Source of the DNA: Choanephora cucurbitarum
Lineage: Eukaryota > Mucoromycota > Mucoromycetes > Mucorales > Choanephoraceae
Assembly: GCA_025331435.1 (NCBI GenBank)
Contig: JAIWNI010000022.1
Location: forward strand, 186,001 to 250,000
Length of the DNA stretch: 64,000 bases
Direction of reading: 5' to 3'
The translations under genes were made by a program, and so were the position numbers. Below the pieces are notes generated by a model. It saw only the letters and a program-made list of their open reading frames with translations. It searched no databases and was not told the DNA's origin. This document shows, piece by piece, positions 15,686 through 26,641 of this stretch. Within the stretch, counting starts at the first letter, position 1. Every line of letters begins with the position of its first letter.

Positions 15686-17731
15686 TTATTCAGGAACCAC
15701 TTTATAGGGGTTCATGATACCGTTTGGATCTATAGCTTGTTTAATTGTACGCATCAATTGAAGTTGGATTGGTGATTTGGCTTTGTTCATATAGTGCACC
15801 TTAGCAACACCTACACCATGTTCAGCTGTGATAGACCCATGATGTTTCACTAAATAGAAAGAGAGGTTCTTAAAAAAAATGGATAATACGACACAATCTC
15901 AAGACACATTACTAGCCCATGAATACACAAATTCATCCATTGCTTCTTGACCTTCTTTTCCAGACTTGTTCAAGTTGGCCATGATATGTAAATTCTATGA
16001 TGAAAAAAAAAAGGAGATCAGATTCATACACAGGTCTTTTTCTCACTGGTCTCTTTGAGAAAAGGGAACATGCTTTACACCATCACCAACATGTCCGAAA
16101 CCTAAAAGGTTGGAATATAGTTTATCAGCGCCTAATTCTCCTTTGTTTCCAAAATGTTCTTTGGCATCTTCAACCATCTTATAGAGCAAAGGTACTTTCA
16201 TAGACACATCATATGTCATAGCTGTGCCTGCTTTTGACATTGATTCCGGAATCTTTTCTCGCCAAGACCAGAGTGAAGAGATTTGTTTTGTATCTTGAGC
16301 CATTACACCATCATGTGCAATTCCTTCTTCTAATAACCGTGCAAGATAACCATCTAATTTCTATTGAATTTATCATTATCTCATTGATGTTCTTGACTTC
16401 TTGTATTCGTGTTTTGTATACCTCTTGATCATGACTTTGTTTACTTCCTTGGGTTTCAATCAAAGCGTAAAAAGGATAGTTTTCTTTAATAGGGTAACTG
16501 ACTTCTTGCATCATTTGTGTCTTGACAACATGTACTGAATCGTCATCCCAAAACTCAAAAGCTACAATATGGTTAGCTTCCTATTCAGATATCAGTCTTT
16601 TCAAGATTCACCTGACAAAATCTCGGATAAGTCTTCTTTGGCCATTACATATGCTTTTTGAATAGCCTCAAACGAATTTAGAGCAACCAAAGCAAGGTTG
16701 GTAGACTAGCAATAGAAAAAAGAAGTAAGCTCAAATGAATCTTTATATACACCTGCAACATTTTCTCCTTACCTTTGCTCTTCGAGGTGTCAATAGAGAT
16801 ACACCTGTCACTAACCCTAACGTACCTTCTGCGCCAATAAATAACTGCTTCAAGTCATATCCAGTATTATCTTTGCGCAAGGTTGATAGGTTGTCTAAAA
16901 TGGTTCCATCAGGTAGTACCTAACATGATATATAGCTATATCAGTCTATTTGTTGCCTTTCTTTCTTATTGTTTTAATCTCTAATGTTTGCTACCACTTC
17001 TAATCCAAGCACGTTACCATGCAGACTGCCAAACCGCATTAATCGCAATCCACCTGCATTGGTACTGACATTGCCACCTAATTGACATGACCCTTTGGCA
17101 CCTAAATCTAAGGGAACTGTGTATCCTTTTGTCTCCAAATATTGATCTAGTTGCTCAAGGACAACACCAGCATCAACGACAGCCACACCAGATACTGAGT
17201 CAAATTTTCGAATGGAGTTCAGTTTTGACATGTTGACAATAATTTCATCAAAGACGGGTACAGCACCACCACTAACACCTGTATTTCCTCCTTGTGGCAC
17301 AACTGCTAACTGGTGTTTATTACAATATTTCAATATCTTTGATACTTGTTCTGTTGATTTTGGGAATAAACAAAGGCTATTTGACCAGAAAAAAAAATTG
17401 AGCATGCTAGGACAGAAGGGATTATGTTTGCTTACGATGAAGCTCCTCTGAAAAGATTAAACCAATCAGTATTGTAAGGAATCATACTGGTGCTTTCTGG
17501 ATTATCGTCATAAACTACGTTTTGTGCACTCAATATCGACTTGAAGTAATTCAGATCTTTTGGTGTAATCTATAAGATAATTTAGATGGGGATAGAGTCT
17601 TTCTTTGTTTCATTTTCTACTTTTGAAAAAGCGGAATGACGTTTAAGTTCCGGATGTTTTATATGAGTCAAAGGTGTCAAGGTTCTCTGCCATACTGGCC
17701 TTGTATAGTGAATCCATCTTTTCGAAAGCAT
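15686..17731 (-). CDS. DLD2: FAD-linked D-2-hydroxyacid dehydrogenase (D2HGDH / Dld2 type)
   Basis: Flavoenzyme oxidising D-2-hydroxyglutarate or D-lactate, usually in the mitochondrial matrix. Exons on the minus strand: 17731-17621, 17569-17436, 17376-16995, 16919-16773, 16705-16612, 16561-16422, 16360-16079, 15994-15913 and 15849-15686, in frame to 511 aa. The Arg/Lys-rich N-terminus ([15 protein letters not shown]) fits a mitochondrial presequence. The FAD_binding_4 (PCMH) domain shows [19 protein letters not shown] and [19 protein letters not shown]; the C-terminal FAD-oxidase domain shows [11 protein letters not shown] (across an intron) and [11 protein letters not shown]. Exon 6 was placed at the acceptor giving the conserved ILSAFEFWD; using the nearer AG would insert four residues. 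D-2-hydroxyglutarate versus D-lactate preference cannot be read from the sequence. Confidence 0.93.
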
Positions 17732-18023
17732 GGCTTGTTTGTTCCTTCAAGTTACAAAAAGAGAGAAAAAAGAAAGAAAGAGAATAGACTATGACCTGAA
17801 TTTGCATAATCACAACCGTTTAATTCAAGTTGCGCATCCAATGGATTTCAATTACGCGATAAAAAAAAAAGCTTATTTCAATAAAAGACTGCGTAAAAAG
17901 AAAACAGAATGTCCAGCACAATAGCTCTATGATATTTTTTTTTTATTAAGAAAGCGTGTTTTATCATTAAAATTGTGAACTTCTCTCAGTTCTCAAAGCA
18001 AACATAAGTCTACTTTGATTAAC

Positions 18024-18437
18024 AGAGTCAACCACGAGAAGGTGGAAGTTCGTCTGACTCCAAAAATTGGTTTATCCTTCCTGCTTCTCCGGGTATACGA
18101 ACTACTTTGAACAGATTGAACCACCCCCGTCGGTGTAGCTGCTATGTAAAGGAGGTGAGGTATATGAACGTACCCTCTAATCCCCCATTCCGAAACACTC
18201 CGCCTGAGAGCTCAGCCAACTCCACCTCTAGAAAGCAGAGGACCAAGATCAGGTGGTGACACCTATATCCAGGATGCATACCACGATCGCACCCCAGACC
18301 GCGTTAAAACTATATGAATGACGTTTTAACATGTTCCGGAAGAAGAGAACGCGAGAGTGCCACCGTGGAAGAGCCAGAATAAGTAACATATATGCAAAGG
18401 CTTATTCCCCTGTCCTCCCAAACAGGGGGCCAGTTTT
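18024..18437 (+). ncRNA. Candidate structured non-coding RNA, possibly Pol III transcribed
   Basis: No protein frame covers this stretch, yet it is clearly more GC-rich than its surroundings and packed with perfect short hairpins in order. GAGTCA (18025) pairs TGACTC (18055-18060) and encloses CCAC/GTGG. CTGAG/CTCAG lies near 18204-18215. CCTCT/AGAGG lies at 18225-18241, GGTG/CACC near 18252-18263, GTTAAAAC/GTTTTAAC at 18303-18330, GAATAAG/CTTATTC at 18377-18406 and CCCCTGT/ACAGGGG at 18407-18428. A TTTT run follows directly, as at a Pol III terminator. Size near 410 nt suits RNase P, RNase MRP, SRP or telomerase RNA. The piece GAGAGTGCCAC (18353-18363) recalls a conserved part of RNase MRP RNA, but this is a weak resemblance. 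Identity, exact 5' end and strand (plus, chosen from the T-run) are inference. Confidence 0.5.
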
Positions 18438-19495
18438 CAGCAATTCAGGTTCTGTCATTTCGTTGTAAGATGTCAGAGAGAACAGTTTGCACTTTTAAGC
18501 TGAATAGAAAAAAAAAAGGGAAAAAAGGGAAAAAAATAGATTTTTTGATTCTGGCTATTAAAACAATGAGGATTTTTTTTTTGGCGATCAATTTTTTGAT
18601 TTTGCATTTTCTTTTAGACGCGTTTTGCATAAGCGTGTCAGGTATCATTTGAACCGCGTTTTTTTCTACTTTTGATAGCTAAACTCAAGTATAAGAAAAA
18701 AGACAATGGCTTTAAATGAATGCATATTCGTTTTATCTTTTTGTTTATGTCCTCTCTTTTTTTACCATCTTTCTTTATTTGTAGATCATGACATCATGGG
18801 CAAAGCCAAAAAGGAAGGTGGCAATTTCCACCTTCTAACATCAACGAGCTGTTCATCCCAGTCAAATGCAAAAGAACAGTCGTTTTTGAGAGGAATATTG
18901 ACAAAGGAAAAAGAGAAAGAAAGGCGATTTGAATCTCTTTAGAGCAAAAAGAAGCAGTGAAACAAAATCAGCTTATTATTTGACCAATTAGCAATTTCAC
19001 ACTTTTCTTGATTTCAAACAATAAGCCAGATTTAACACTTTCACATTGAGAAGCAGTCTATGAAGAACAAATGAGTACAGTCAAGATCCTTACTTGGGCA
19101 AAACTAGGCAACCCATTTTTTTAAGCTTTTCAAAAAAAATCAATTCAGTTGATCTGTGTCTATAAAATGCTTATTTTACTTCTTTTTTTTTCTAGTGGAT
19201 CAAATAACTATTAGCCAAACAATACATTTGCTCAAGATAGTGTACAGGCACTCATGAACTGCTTTTGCATACAATCCATGTCTTTCTGTTAAGCTTACCA
19301 CATACCCAACTATTCAGTCTTTAGATAGTCCTGTTATGTTGTATCCTAAGATATAAAAGCTGTAATGACCTCTTTATAGCAACTTAGAGTAAGAGAAAGA
19401 AAAAAAAAAAAGAGGAAATATAGAATATTGACTATTTTTTTATTGATGCTTTACACAATGGAATAAGATATTGGAAGAGGTTGAATCAAATGAGT
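18438..19495. other. Intergenic region downstream of the RNA candidate
   Basis: About 1 kb, AT-rich with many homopolymer runs. An ATG-initiated open stretch at 18706-18942 has low-complexity hydrophobic then Lys/Glu-rich composition and is not supported as a gene. The part next to 19495 is the 3' UTR of the L26 gene. Confidence 0.4.
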
Positions 19496-20026
19496 TTACT
19501 AATAATTATAAAGAGACAGAGATGAGTAATAGATCTCACAGTGATTGAGTTGAATGTGTACTTACTTGCTTCATGGCTTCCTTCTTACCCTTGCGTTCAA
19601 GGATGGCAACACGGGACTTGTCCAACTTGAGCTTGGTGACAACAACCTTGGAGGGAGAGATACCAATGGGAGCAGTGGCACCGTTGACCTTTTCACGGGC
19701 AACACGGTCGATGTGGATGACCCACTTCTTACGGTAGACTTGGACAATCTTACCTTCGCGACCCTTGTAGGTACCACGGACAACCATGACTTCGTCGTCC
19801 TTGCGAACAGGGATAGAGCGAACACTGTGCTTTTCACGGAGCTCCTTGGAGAGAGGAGCGCTCATGATCTTGCGACGAACATCGGAGGTGGCGGAGAAGT
19901 GAGCCTTTCTGCTCTTACGGCGAGAAGAACTGACGTCTACATGAGATTTCGTTTAATCATCCATCCATCGTCATTTGATATCATTAGATATAATATATCC
20001 ATCCATTTACCAGCACTGAACTTCAT
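19496..20026 (-). CDS. RPL26: 60S ribosomal protein L26 (uL24)
   Basis: Large-subunit ribosomal protein near the exit tunnel. Exons 20026-20011 (16 nt) and 19936-19566 give [19 protein letters not shown] and then the KOW-type core ([36 protein letters not shown]). The very short first exon ending in phase 1 is typical of ribosomal protein genes. The last intron starts GTAAGT right after the codons for KKEAMKQ and ends TTATTAG followed at once by TAA, so splicing itself supplies the stop (129 aa). If this intron is retained, the frame continues for nine residues to a stop at 19536 (138 aa). Strong codon bias fits high expression. It is divergent from ASF1 across 338 bp. Confidence 0.95.
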
Positions 20027-20364
20027 GGTTGAATAAGGTGCTTAGAAAGAAGGGTCGTTGTGTATATCATCTTCTGCTCCTACAAAACTTCCCTCCCCCC
20101 TCTCTCTCTCTCGGACTTACTATAAACACAACTTATATCCCCCCATTCATTCAAATTTGCCTACCAAATTTCTAGAACTCACTTTCACTGCCAAGTTTAT
20201 TCGTTTATCATACAAGTCCGATCCGGACTGTTCTGTTTTGGTAACTGATGTTTTTTTTAAATCCCCCACCCTCCCCCCCACTTACCCCCTTTTTTTTTTT
20301 GAAGGAACGCGTCGAGAAACGCGTTTCTCTTTATTTTTTTTCTTTTCTTTATTCATACAATAAA
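20027..20364. other. Shared divergent promoter of RPL26 and ASF1
   Basis: This 338 bp gap must hold both promoters. It is C/T-rich on the plus strand, with poly-C and poly-T tracts at 20262-20300 and two ACGCGT boxes close to ASF1. No TATA box is obvious on either side. Confidence 0.6.
20307..20324 (+). promoter_or_regulatory. Pair of ACGCGT (MCB-like) boxes upstream of ASF1
   Basis: Two exact ACGCGT hexamers at 20307-20312 and 20319-20324, spaced 12 bp start to start, about 40-60 bp before the ASF1 start codon. In fungi ACGCGT is the MluI cell-cycle box bound by MBF-type APSES factors at G1/S genes, and ASF1 is an S-phase histone chaperone in other fungi. That these particular sites act is inference. 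They could equally influence the divergent RPL26. Confidence 0.5.
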
Positions 20365-21134
20365 ATGGCTCTTGTTAACCTTTTGAACGTTCAAGTCTTG
20401 GATAATACTACCAGTTTCACAAACCCATTTCAATTCGAAATTACTTTTGAATGTAACTCCCCACTTGAAGATGGTAAGGTTTTTATAGCGTACTGTAGTC
20501 ACTTGTCCATCTGAACATACAATCTAGATCTTGAGTGGAGAATGATCTATGTTGGTGCTGCTGAAAGCTCTGAATACGATCAAGTACTCGATTCTATCAT
20601 GGTTGGCCCTGTTCCTGTTGGTGTAAACAAATTTATTTTTGCTGTAAGGTATCTTATTCTTTCTTTTTGATTCTGTCTATTGACGTTCTTTCTTTATAGG
20701 CTGATGCACCCAAGGTTGAACTCTTGCCCAAGAAAGATTTATTAGAAGTGACAGTTGTTTTGCTGAGTTGTCTTTACAAAGATCAAGAATTCGTTCGTGT
20801 TGGTTATTACGTCAACAATGAATACGTGGATGAAGCATTACGTGAAAACCCTCCTGAACAAGTCATTGTCGAGAAGTTGCAAAGAAACATCTTGGCCGAC
20901 AAACCCAAAGTGACTAGGTAAAAGAAGCATAACCTAATGGAGTCTGGTTTTAAGAGACTAACATAATCTAGATACACAATCAAATGGAGTGGCGATGTCA
21001 ATGAACAACAACAACAACAACAACAACAACAATCTTCCGCTATGGATCAAGTAAAGTAGAAACATACATATTTTCTTATGAACAGTATGTGTATTTACAT
21101 TCTTTTTTTTTATTAGGATATGATGGTTCAATAA
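20365..21134 (+). CDS. ASF1: Histone H3-H4 chaperone ASF1
   Basis: Nuclear chaperone that binds the H3-H4 dimer and hands it to CAF-1 or HIRA. Exons 20365-20473, 20528-20643, 20700-20917, 20972-21050 and 21117-21134 join to 179 aa. The N-terminus [18 protein letters not shown] and the blocks [44 protein letters not shown] and [12 protein letters not shown] are classic for the ASF1 immunoglobulin-like core. The short tail has nine glutamines instead of the long acidic tail of budding yeast. The last intron (21051-21116) was accepted because donor GTAAAG and a T-rich acceptor are good; it adds DMMVQ. Retaining it would end the protein two residues later (VK, stop). Confidence 0.97.
21010..21031 (+). 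repeat. CAA trinucleotide repeat encoding the ASF1 glutamine tail
   Basis: A run of pure CAA codons within ASF1 exon 4, encoding nine glutamines just after the folded core. Being uninterrupted, it is likely to vary in length between strains. Confidence 0.8.
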
Positions 21135-21318
21135 TTCACTTTTTTTTTGTCACTTACACTTTAACTTATTATTTACTACCTCCTCTATTTCTCGCTTTTC
21201 TATTACATATACACACACATATACATACATATGTATGCATTCATAATAAGACAAATATCTCTTGTTATCTGAATAAATATATGTATGACACTAAACTGTT
21301 ATAATGATGATTTAATAG

Positions 21319-24300
21319 TTATAGGCGAACATGTGCTTCAACAGGCTTTTGTGCGCTTGCTTGCCCACAAACATGATCCATAAAATTATAGCGACGAAGG
21401 TATCGAGTAGTATGCTGAATAGACTCAGTTGTCACCTTTGCTTCCTCCTCCTCTTCTTCTTCTTCATCATCACTAATCAATTGCATACGTCTTGCTTTTT
21501 GTCGACTATCGATCAGTCTGTACTCGGCTAGTTTTGTTTCAAGTTCAGTAATATCCTTGCTCTTGCTAACCAATTCTCTCTCAACATCACGGACAGCACG
21601 GTGTAACGAATACAAGGAAAGTTGACTGCATGAATCATTCAATAAACACATCTTCCTCTTTCTATCTATACTTACCCATTATGATGATCATTTCTGATCT
21701 TGTTTCGTCTCTTGCTTTCCTGAAATTTGTATTCCATATGATTCAATGAATGACTGCAAGCTTCAGATCTACTCTCGAGTACTCTGAGTAGAGTCTTTGC
21801 TTCCTCATCCAAGTCACGGTTGTCCATGATATCCACTACATTATGATCCACTTCCTTGTTGAGTAAGAAAGCAATATCCTCCTTTTTGTCCATAGCTAGA
21901 TACACACAGATCAGTATGAAACTAGAATACAAATCATTTCACTTACTAGCTTTGCAGTTCTGAACAATCTTATTCACTTCAGTTTCAACAGAACTCATGT
22001 CTTCAAGACTATGACGAGCATCTGCCAAAAGGCTGTCTGAAATAACACCAACTTGAGCAGCATCACTCAGGTTCCATATTTTATCTTCTCCTGCCAGGCA
22101 TTCCTTTGTCTTGGTTTCAATGTTCGTTGTATTTGACTTCATCATCAAAGACAACTTTTGTTGGTATTTCTTTAGTTCTTGAATGTCTTGGTCGACTATC
22201 AAATACAATGATTCGTATTGCTTTGCCATGCCATCTTCAACTGTAGTCATCTTTGGCTTGTCTTTCTCTAAAGAAGCTGTCTTGGCTGAAGTAGAATCAG
22301 ATGATGTGGCAGCAGGTTTTGAGAGAGAAGCTGGCTTTACATTGGGTGGAGGTGTATTGGTATTTTCAGTGGAAGCGGGTTTAGCCAAGGTACTGGATGA
22401 CAAAGTTGGTGTAATAGGCTTCGTTGTTAGAGTAGAGGGAGTAGTCTTAGCAGCAGTACTGAGTGAACTGGTTGTGGTTGTAAGTGTAGCAGCAGTTGTA
22501 GGTGTTGTGGTAGTAGCAGGTGTAGTAGTAGCAATAGGTGCTGTGGTAGCACTAGGTGTTGATGTGATAGTAGATGCTGTTGTGGCAGTAGGTGTAGCAA
22601 CCTTAGTTGCAGTACTTTCAGGTGCAGTTGTTTTTGTAAGGGAGCCGAAACTTGAAGTTGAACCGAAACCGCTACTGGTAGCTGTACTAGATGTAAAAAG
22701 AGGAGCTGAAGTTGGAGATTTGGCACCAGCGACTGTATTCTTTGCCAATGCTCCGAATCCACCGCTACCTAGAGAGGTAGTAGAGCCAAAAGCTGGAGCT
22801 GGAGACTTTGCATCAGGGACTGTGTTCTTTGCTAACGCTCCAAATCCGCCACTTCCTAAAGAGCTTGTAGAACCAAAGGCAGGAGCTGGTGATTTGGCGC
22901 CAGCGACTGTATTCTTTGCCAATGCTCCGAATCCGCCACTTCCTAAAGAACTCGTAGAGCCAAAAGCTGGAGCTGGAGACTTTGCATCAGGGACTGTGTT
23001 CTTTGCCAATGCTCCAAATCCGCCACTTCCTAAAGAGGTAGTAGAACCAAAGGCAGGAGCTGGAGACTTTGCATCAGGGACTGTGTTCTTTGCCAATGCT
23101 CCAAATCCGCCACTTCCTAAAGAGGTAGTAGAACCAAAGGCAGGAGCTGGTGATTTGGCATCAGCTACCGTATTTTTTGCCAATGCTCCGAATCCACCGC
23201 TACCCAAAGAGGTAGTAGAGCCAAAAGCAGGTGTTTCTGTCTTTTTCTGTTCTGTTTCTTCTTTCTTGTCAGATGGTTTTTGATTTGCATCAGAAGATTT
23301 GCTTGTGCCAAAACCACCAAAACTAGCAGTTGAGCTTGTAGGAGTTGAAGTACCAGCTGTAGCGCCAAAGCCAGTTGTTGATCCAAAAGCAGGTTTTGAT
23401 GCAGTTGGTGTAGTTGGATTGGACGCGTTACCAAATGAAGACAGACCACCAAATCCTGAAGAAGGTACCTTTGGCGCTGAGCCTAGGTTAGAAAAGGAAG
23501 GAAGAGCACCGCCAGCGGCTGATCCAAAGCTGCCGAATCCACCTGAGGTAGATGAATGAGCAGATGTCTTGCCTGACAACAAATCAGCAAATGAGCCACC
23601 GCTACTACTGGTGGATCCAAAAGCAGAAGGTGCTGCTATAGTCGTTGCTGAAGTTGTTTGTGTGGGAGTTTGGGCAGTAGACTTGTAAGATTCACCTCGG
23701 CGAGCAAGTTCGGTGTTGTAACAATGATGAGCACCCAAAAGACCTTCATCGTTCAGATAATAAAGAACAGGAACAGGTTCAACAGAAGTATCATTATCGC
23801 CTGCATCTATAGGAGGAAGCTTTTCATCTGCTGAGAAGTCCAATGCTAAGCCCATAGGATAAGTATCCATACATGTCTCCTTAGATAAAGGAAAATTAAG
23901 CAGACCATCGTTCACTTGCCATGTAGACCAAGTGCCATCATCAGTCTCACCTACAAATGAAATTTCAGCTGTAGCAGCATTGGCCAAGATAACAAGGTGC
24001 TTAATTTCCTTGCCAAGGTCACGTATGATTTCCATGTAGAAATGATTGCCACGACCGTCTGTACCAAAAATGGGTGTGATTTCTGCTAATCGAATATATA
24101 CAGGCTCATTACTGTCTTTAGTTGGCTTTCTGTTGATGATATAACCGTCATTGATGAAATCGTCTTCTTCCAAGTTGTGGCGTGGACGAGCATACATGAC
24201 TAAAAAGATGTGATTCTCGATCCATAGAACATCTTGGACTACAAGACATCTAAATAAGCACTAATATACGCATATAAACGAATAAGGATAGATACTGTAC

Positions 24301-25165
24301 CATATCTGTCTTCTTGCTCCTCTCCATATCCTGCTTTCATCTCTTCGGGAATGGCTAAGGCATCTTTACTGGCTCCTTGTACATCGAAATGTTGTAGTCC
24401 ACCATCTCTTTTACCGCATACAATTTGCTTTCCTTTGGGTGACCAGCACATGGCAGTAATGTTGTCTGATGGTAATGTTGCTTGTGTTTCTCCTGTGGTA
24501 ATGTCGATGATAATACAGCGATGATCTTCAAACAAGACTGCTGCCAAATTAGGCAACGCTTCAGGGTTGGGTCTAAGATCAAGGATATCTTTGCCTAGTT
24601 GATATGTGTAAATTGGCTTCACTTGGTCTTTCTAGCATAATAGATCAAATATTAATCTTTTGAAGAAGTCAATTTCAGACATTGGCTTACATTAGCTTGA
24701 ATATCATCAACTGAATACACAAGCAATTCACCATCGGGTAAAGCAATTAAGAGTTTATCTTCTTCGGCTGAATAACGTATATGTCGAACAGGGTTTTCCA
24801 AAGAAACTGTAATCTTATCTTCAAATTCAGAAACAGAACCTTTCTCAGTCTTATAAAAAGTGCTTCGAAGTGCTTTTGTTTGACCAAAGACAAAGCCTGT
24901 AGTGCTTGCTGCTGAAAAGTGACCATGCTTACTGGAGCAAGCTAAAAGAGATACTGTAGCTGGGTATTTGCTCAAATCAAAGGTGCCTGACTGAATGGAT
25001 ACACTAGCGTCTGGAACTAAGCCAGCAAGTTTGAAGAACTTGAAAAGAGAAGAAAGAAGAGAGGTCAGTCTTTTAGTTTTTTGTTGTGCAGATCTACAGA
25101 ACAAGAGGATATCAAACCTCAATGTCAGTTGGCTCAATGGGTTCAGTAGAATCAGAAAAATTCAT
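21319..25165 (-). CDS. NUP159: FG-repeat nucleoporin of the Nup159/Nup214 type
   Basis: Cytoplasmic-face nuclear pore protein that docks the DEAD-box helicase Dbp5 for mRNA export. Exons on the minus strand: 25165-25118, 25038-24691, 24631-24301, 24238-21947, 21895-21676 and 21625-21319, in frame to 1181 aa. The first 400 or so residues read as a WD-like beta-propeller (for example ITAMCWSPKGKQIVCGKRDG). A Ser/Thr/Gly-rich FG region follows with many FG dipeptides, including six near-identical 29-residue units (22707-23228). A Thr/Pro-rich stretch and a predicted coiled-coil C-terminus with an acidic Glu cluster complete it, matching the Nup159/Nup214 plan. The propeller plus FG plus coiled-coil order is the main support; the specific name is inference from architecture. 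Confidence 0.85.
22707..23228 (-). repeat. Six tandem 87-bp FG repeat units in the nucleoporin gene
   Basis: Six contiguous in-frame 87-bp units, each encoding 29 residues that begin AFGSTTSLGSGGFGALAKNT and end with a VPDAKSPAP-like linker. Units differ at few positions (TTS/TSS, VADA/VPDA/VAGA) and share long identical nucleotide stretches, so the array is recent or kept uniform by exchange. Each unit carries two FG dipeptides. Confidence 0.9.
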
Positions 25166-25817
25166 TTGTAGTCAAAGAACACACGCGAAATAACAATAAT
25201 GAAGAAAAGAAAAAAATAGTCAGATTATTCACGCGTCACAGTAATGAGCGTGTCTTTATGCATGACTCGCTCTCAGCAAAAAATTATGATATTGTTAATG
25301 CCAGTGATTCTTTGCTGCATTATACTTGCGGTTTTGACTCAGTATGATCAGACTCACCGCTTGCATATGTAGCAAGCACTAGCTCTTTTTTCCTTGTCTT
25401 TCTTTCTCGCTTCTTTTGACTATTGACTTTTGTCAAATTAAATATTCGCAGCAATGAAAATCTATCAATATGTAAACAAACTTGATTGAATCACAGAACC
25501 ATTGATGGATTAGTGATTGTGCAAAGAAGCAGGAATTTAAAGCAGCCAACTACTTAAAAAACCTTTGGGTATCTATCCGCTTTGGCCCTATAGTAGTTGT
25601 CTATCTTTCTATCTCATTTGCTAATTGACTAAATTGTATCTCTCGAAATACGAATTTGTTCAAGAAGCTTCCGTGAAGCTTAAAAGTTTAACTTTGCGAT
25701 GAAGTAGTTGAGGTTTCTTTGCTCGCTTTTTTTATTGCTGAATTTGAATAAGTTCATTTGAACTCTTCTGCTTTTCTCATTATTTTATTGTAGTAAAAAA
25801 AAAGGAACTTATTGACT
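25166..25817. other. Divergent promoter region of nucleoporin and ARF-like genes
   Basis: About 650 bp, AT-rich. One ACGCGT hexamer lies near 25231 on the nucleoporin side. T-rich sequence precedes 25818. No RNA gene or other open frame of note is seen. Confidence 0.45.
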
Positions 25818-26641
25818 ATGTATACTCTGTTAAGCGGGTTATATCATCATCTCACAAGAAAAGAAGAGTACTATGTGCTTATTATTGGCTTAGATAACGC
25901 AGGAAAAACAGTAAGTGCCAATCAGCCTTCTGGATCTCATTACTTACCAAGTACATCCTATTAGACACTCTTAGAGCGCATAAAGTCGATATATACAGGG
26001 ACGAGTGGCCTAGATCCAGACAAGATTGCACCAACTGTTGGGTTGAATAGTAAAGTGATCTGCGTCTTCACATATAAACACAAGATGACTGAGCTTTTTT
26101 CTTTTTAGTTGGCAAAGTAAATATAAAATCATCACGCATCAATTTTTGGGATTTAGGCGGACAAAAAGATTTGCATTCAATTTGGGAGCGATATTATTCT
26201 GAATGTCATGCCATTGTATTTGTAGTAGACTCGACCGACCCTGTACGCTTAGAAGATTGTAGAGACACTTTTGGTAAAATCTCATTGTATATCTTGGAAA
26301 ATATGGAATGGCTGACACATTGGTTTATTTCAAAGAAAAGATGATTACCAATGATGCAGTGGAAGGAGTGCCTGTCCTGATGCTTGCCAACAAGCAAGAT
26401 GTACCTGGCGCACTTAAAGTAGAGGAGGTGAAAGAAGTGTTCAATAAGATTGCTATGAAGTTAGGTGCTCGGGATTCCCGAGTGCTATCTGTTAGTGCTC
26501 TAGAAGGGTAATGTTTTGATTTAGGAGAAAAGACGAGACACTCATTCATTTGACTATAGGCATGGAGTAGAAGATGCCATCGATTGGCTAGTATTAAGAC
26601 TTCAAAGGAACAAAGCAAATCGGCCACCCATCCTTCGTTGA
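25818..26641 (+). CDS. ARFRP1: ARF-related small GTPase (ARFRP1 / yeast Arl3 type)
   Basis: Golgi-associated GTPase that recruits Arl1 in trans-Golgi trafficking. Exons 25818-25910, 25965-26049, 26109-26273, 26336-26507 and 26560-26641 join to 198 aa, close to the roughly 200 aa of the family. MYTLLSGLYHHLTRKEEYYV at the N-terminus lacks the glycine-2 myristoylation site of ordinary ARFs, as expected for ARFRP1/Arl3, which uses N-acetylation. G motifs: GLDNAGKT, the switch region with PTVGLN, WDLGGQKDLHSIW, LANKQDVPGA and VSALEGHGVEDAIDW. All catalytic motifs are intact. Confidence 0.95.

Noticed and set aside
18200..18216. tRNA-like GAGAGCTCAGCC segment
   Set aside because: No acceptor stem, anticodon arm or B-box at proper spacing. 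It is one stem of the larger hairpin-rich element.
18706..18942. 78-codon frame near the RNA candidate
   Set aside because: Low-complexity hydrophobic then Lys/Glu-rich translation, no splice context, no recognisable motif.
22183..23283. 366-codon plus-strand open frame opposite the nucleoporin
   Set aside because: It mirrors the tandem FG repeats. The open antisense frame follows from repeat and codon composition, and the minus-strand gene is spliced and conserved.
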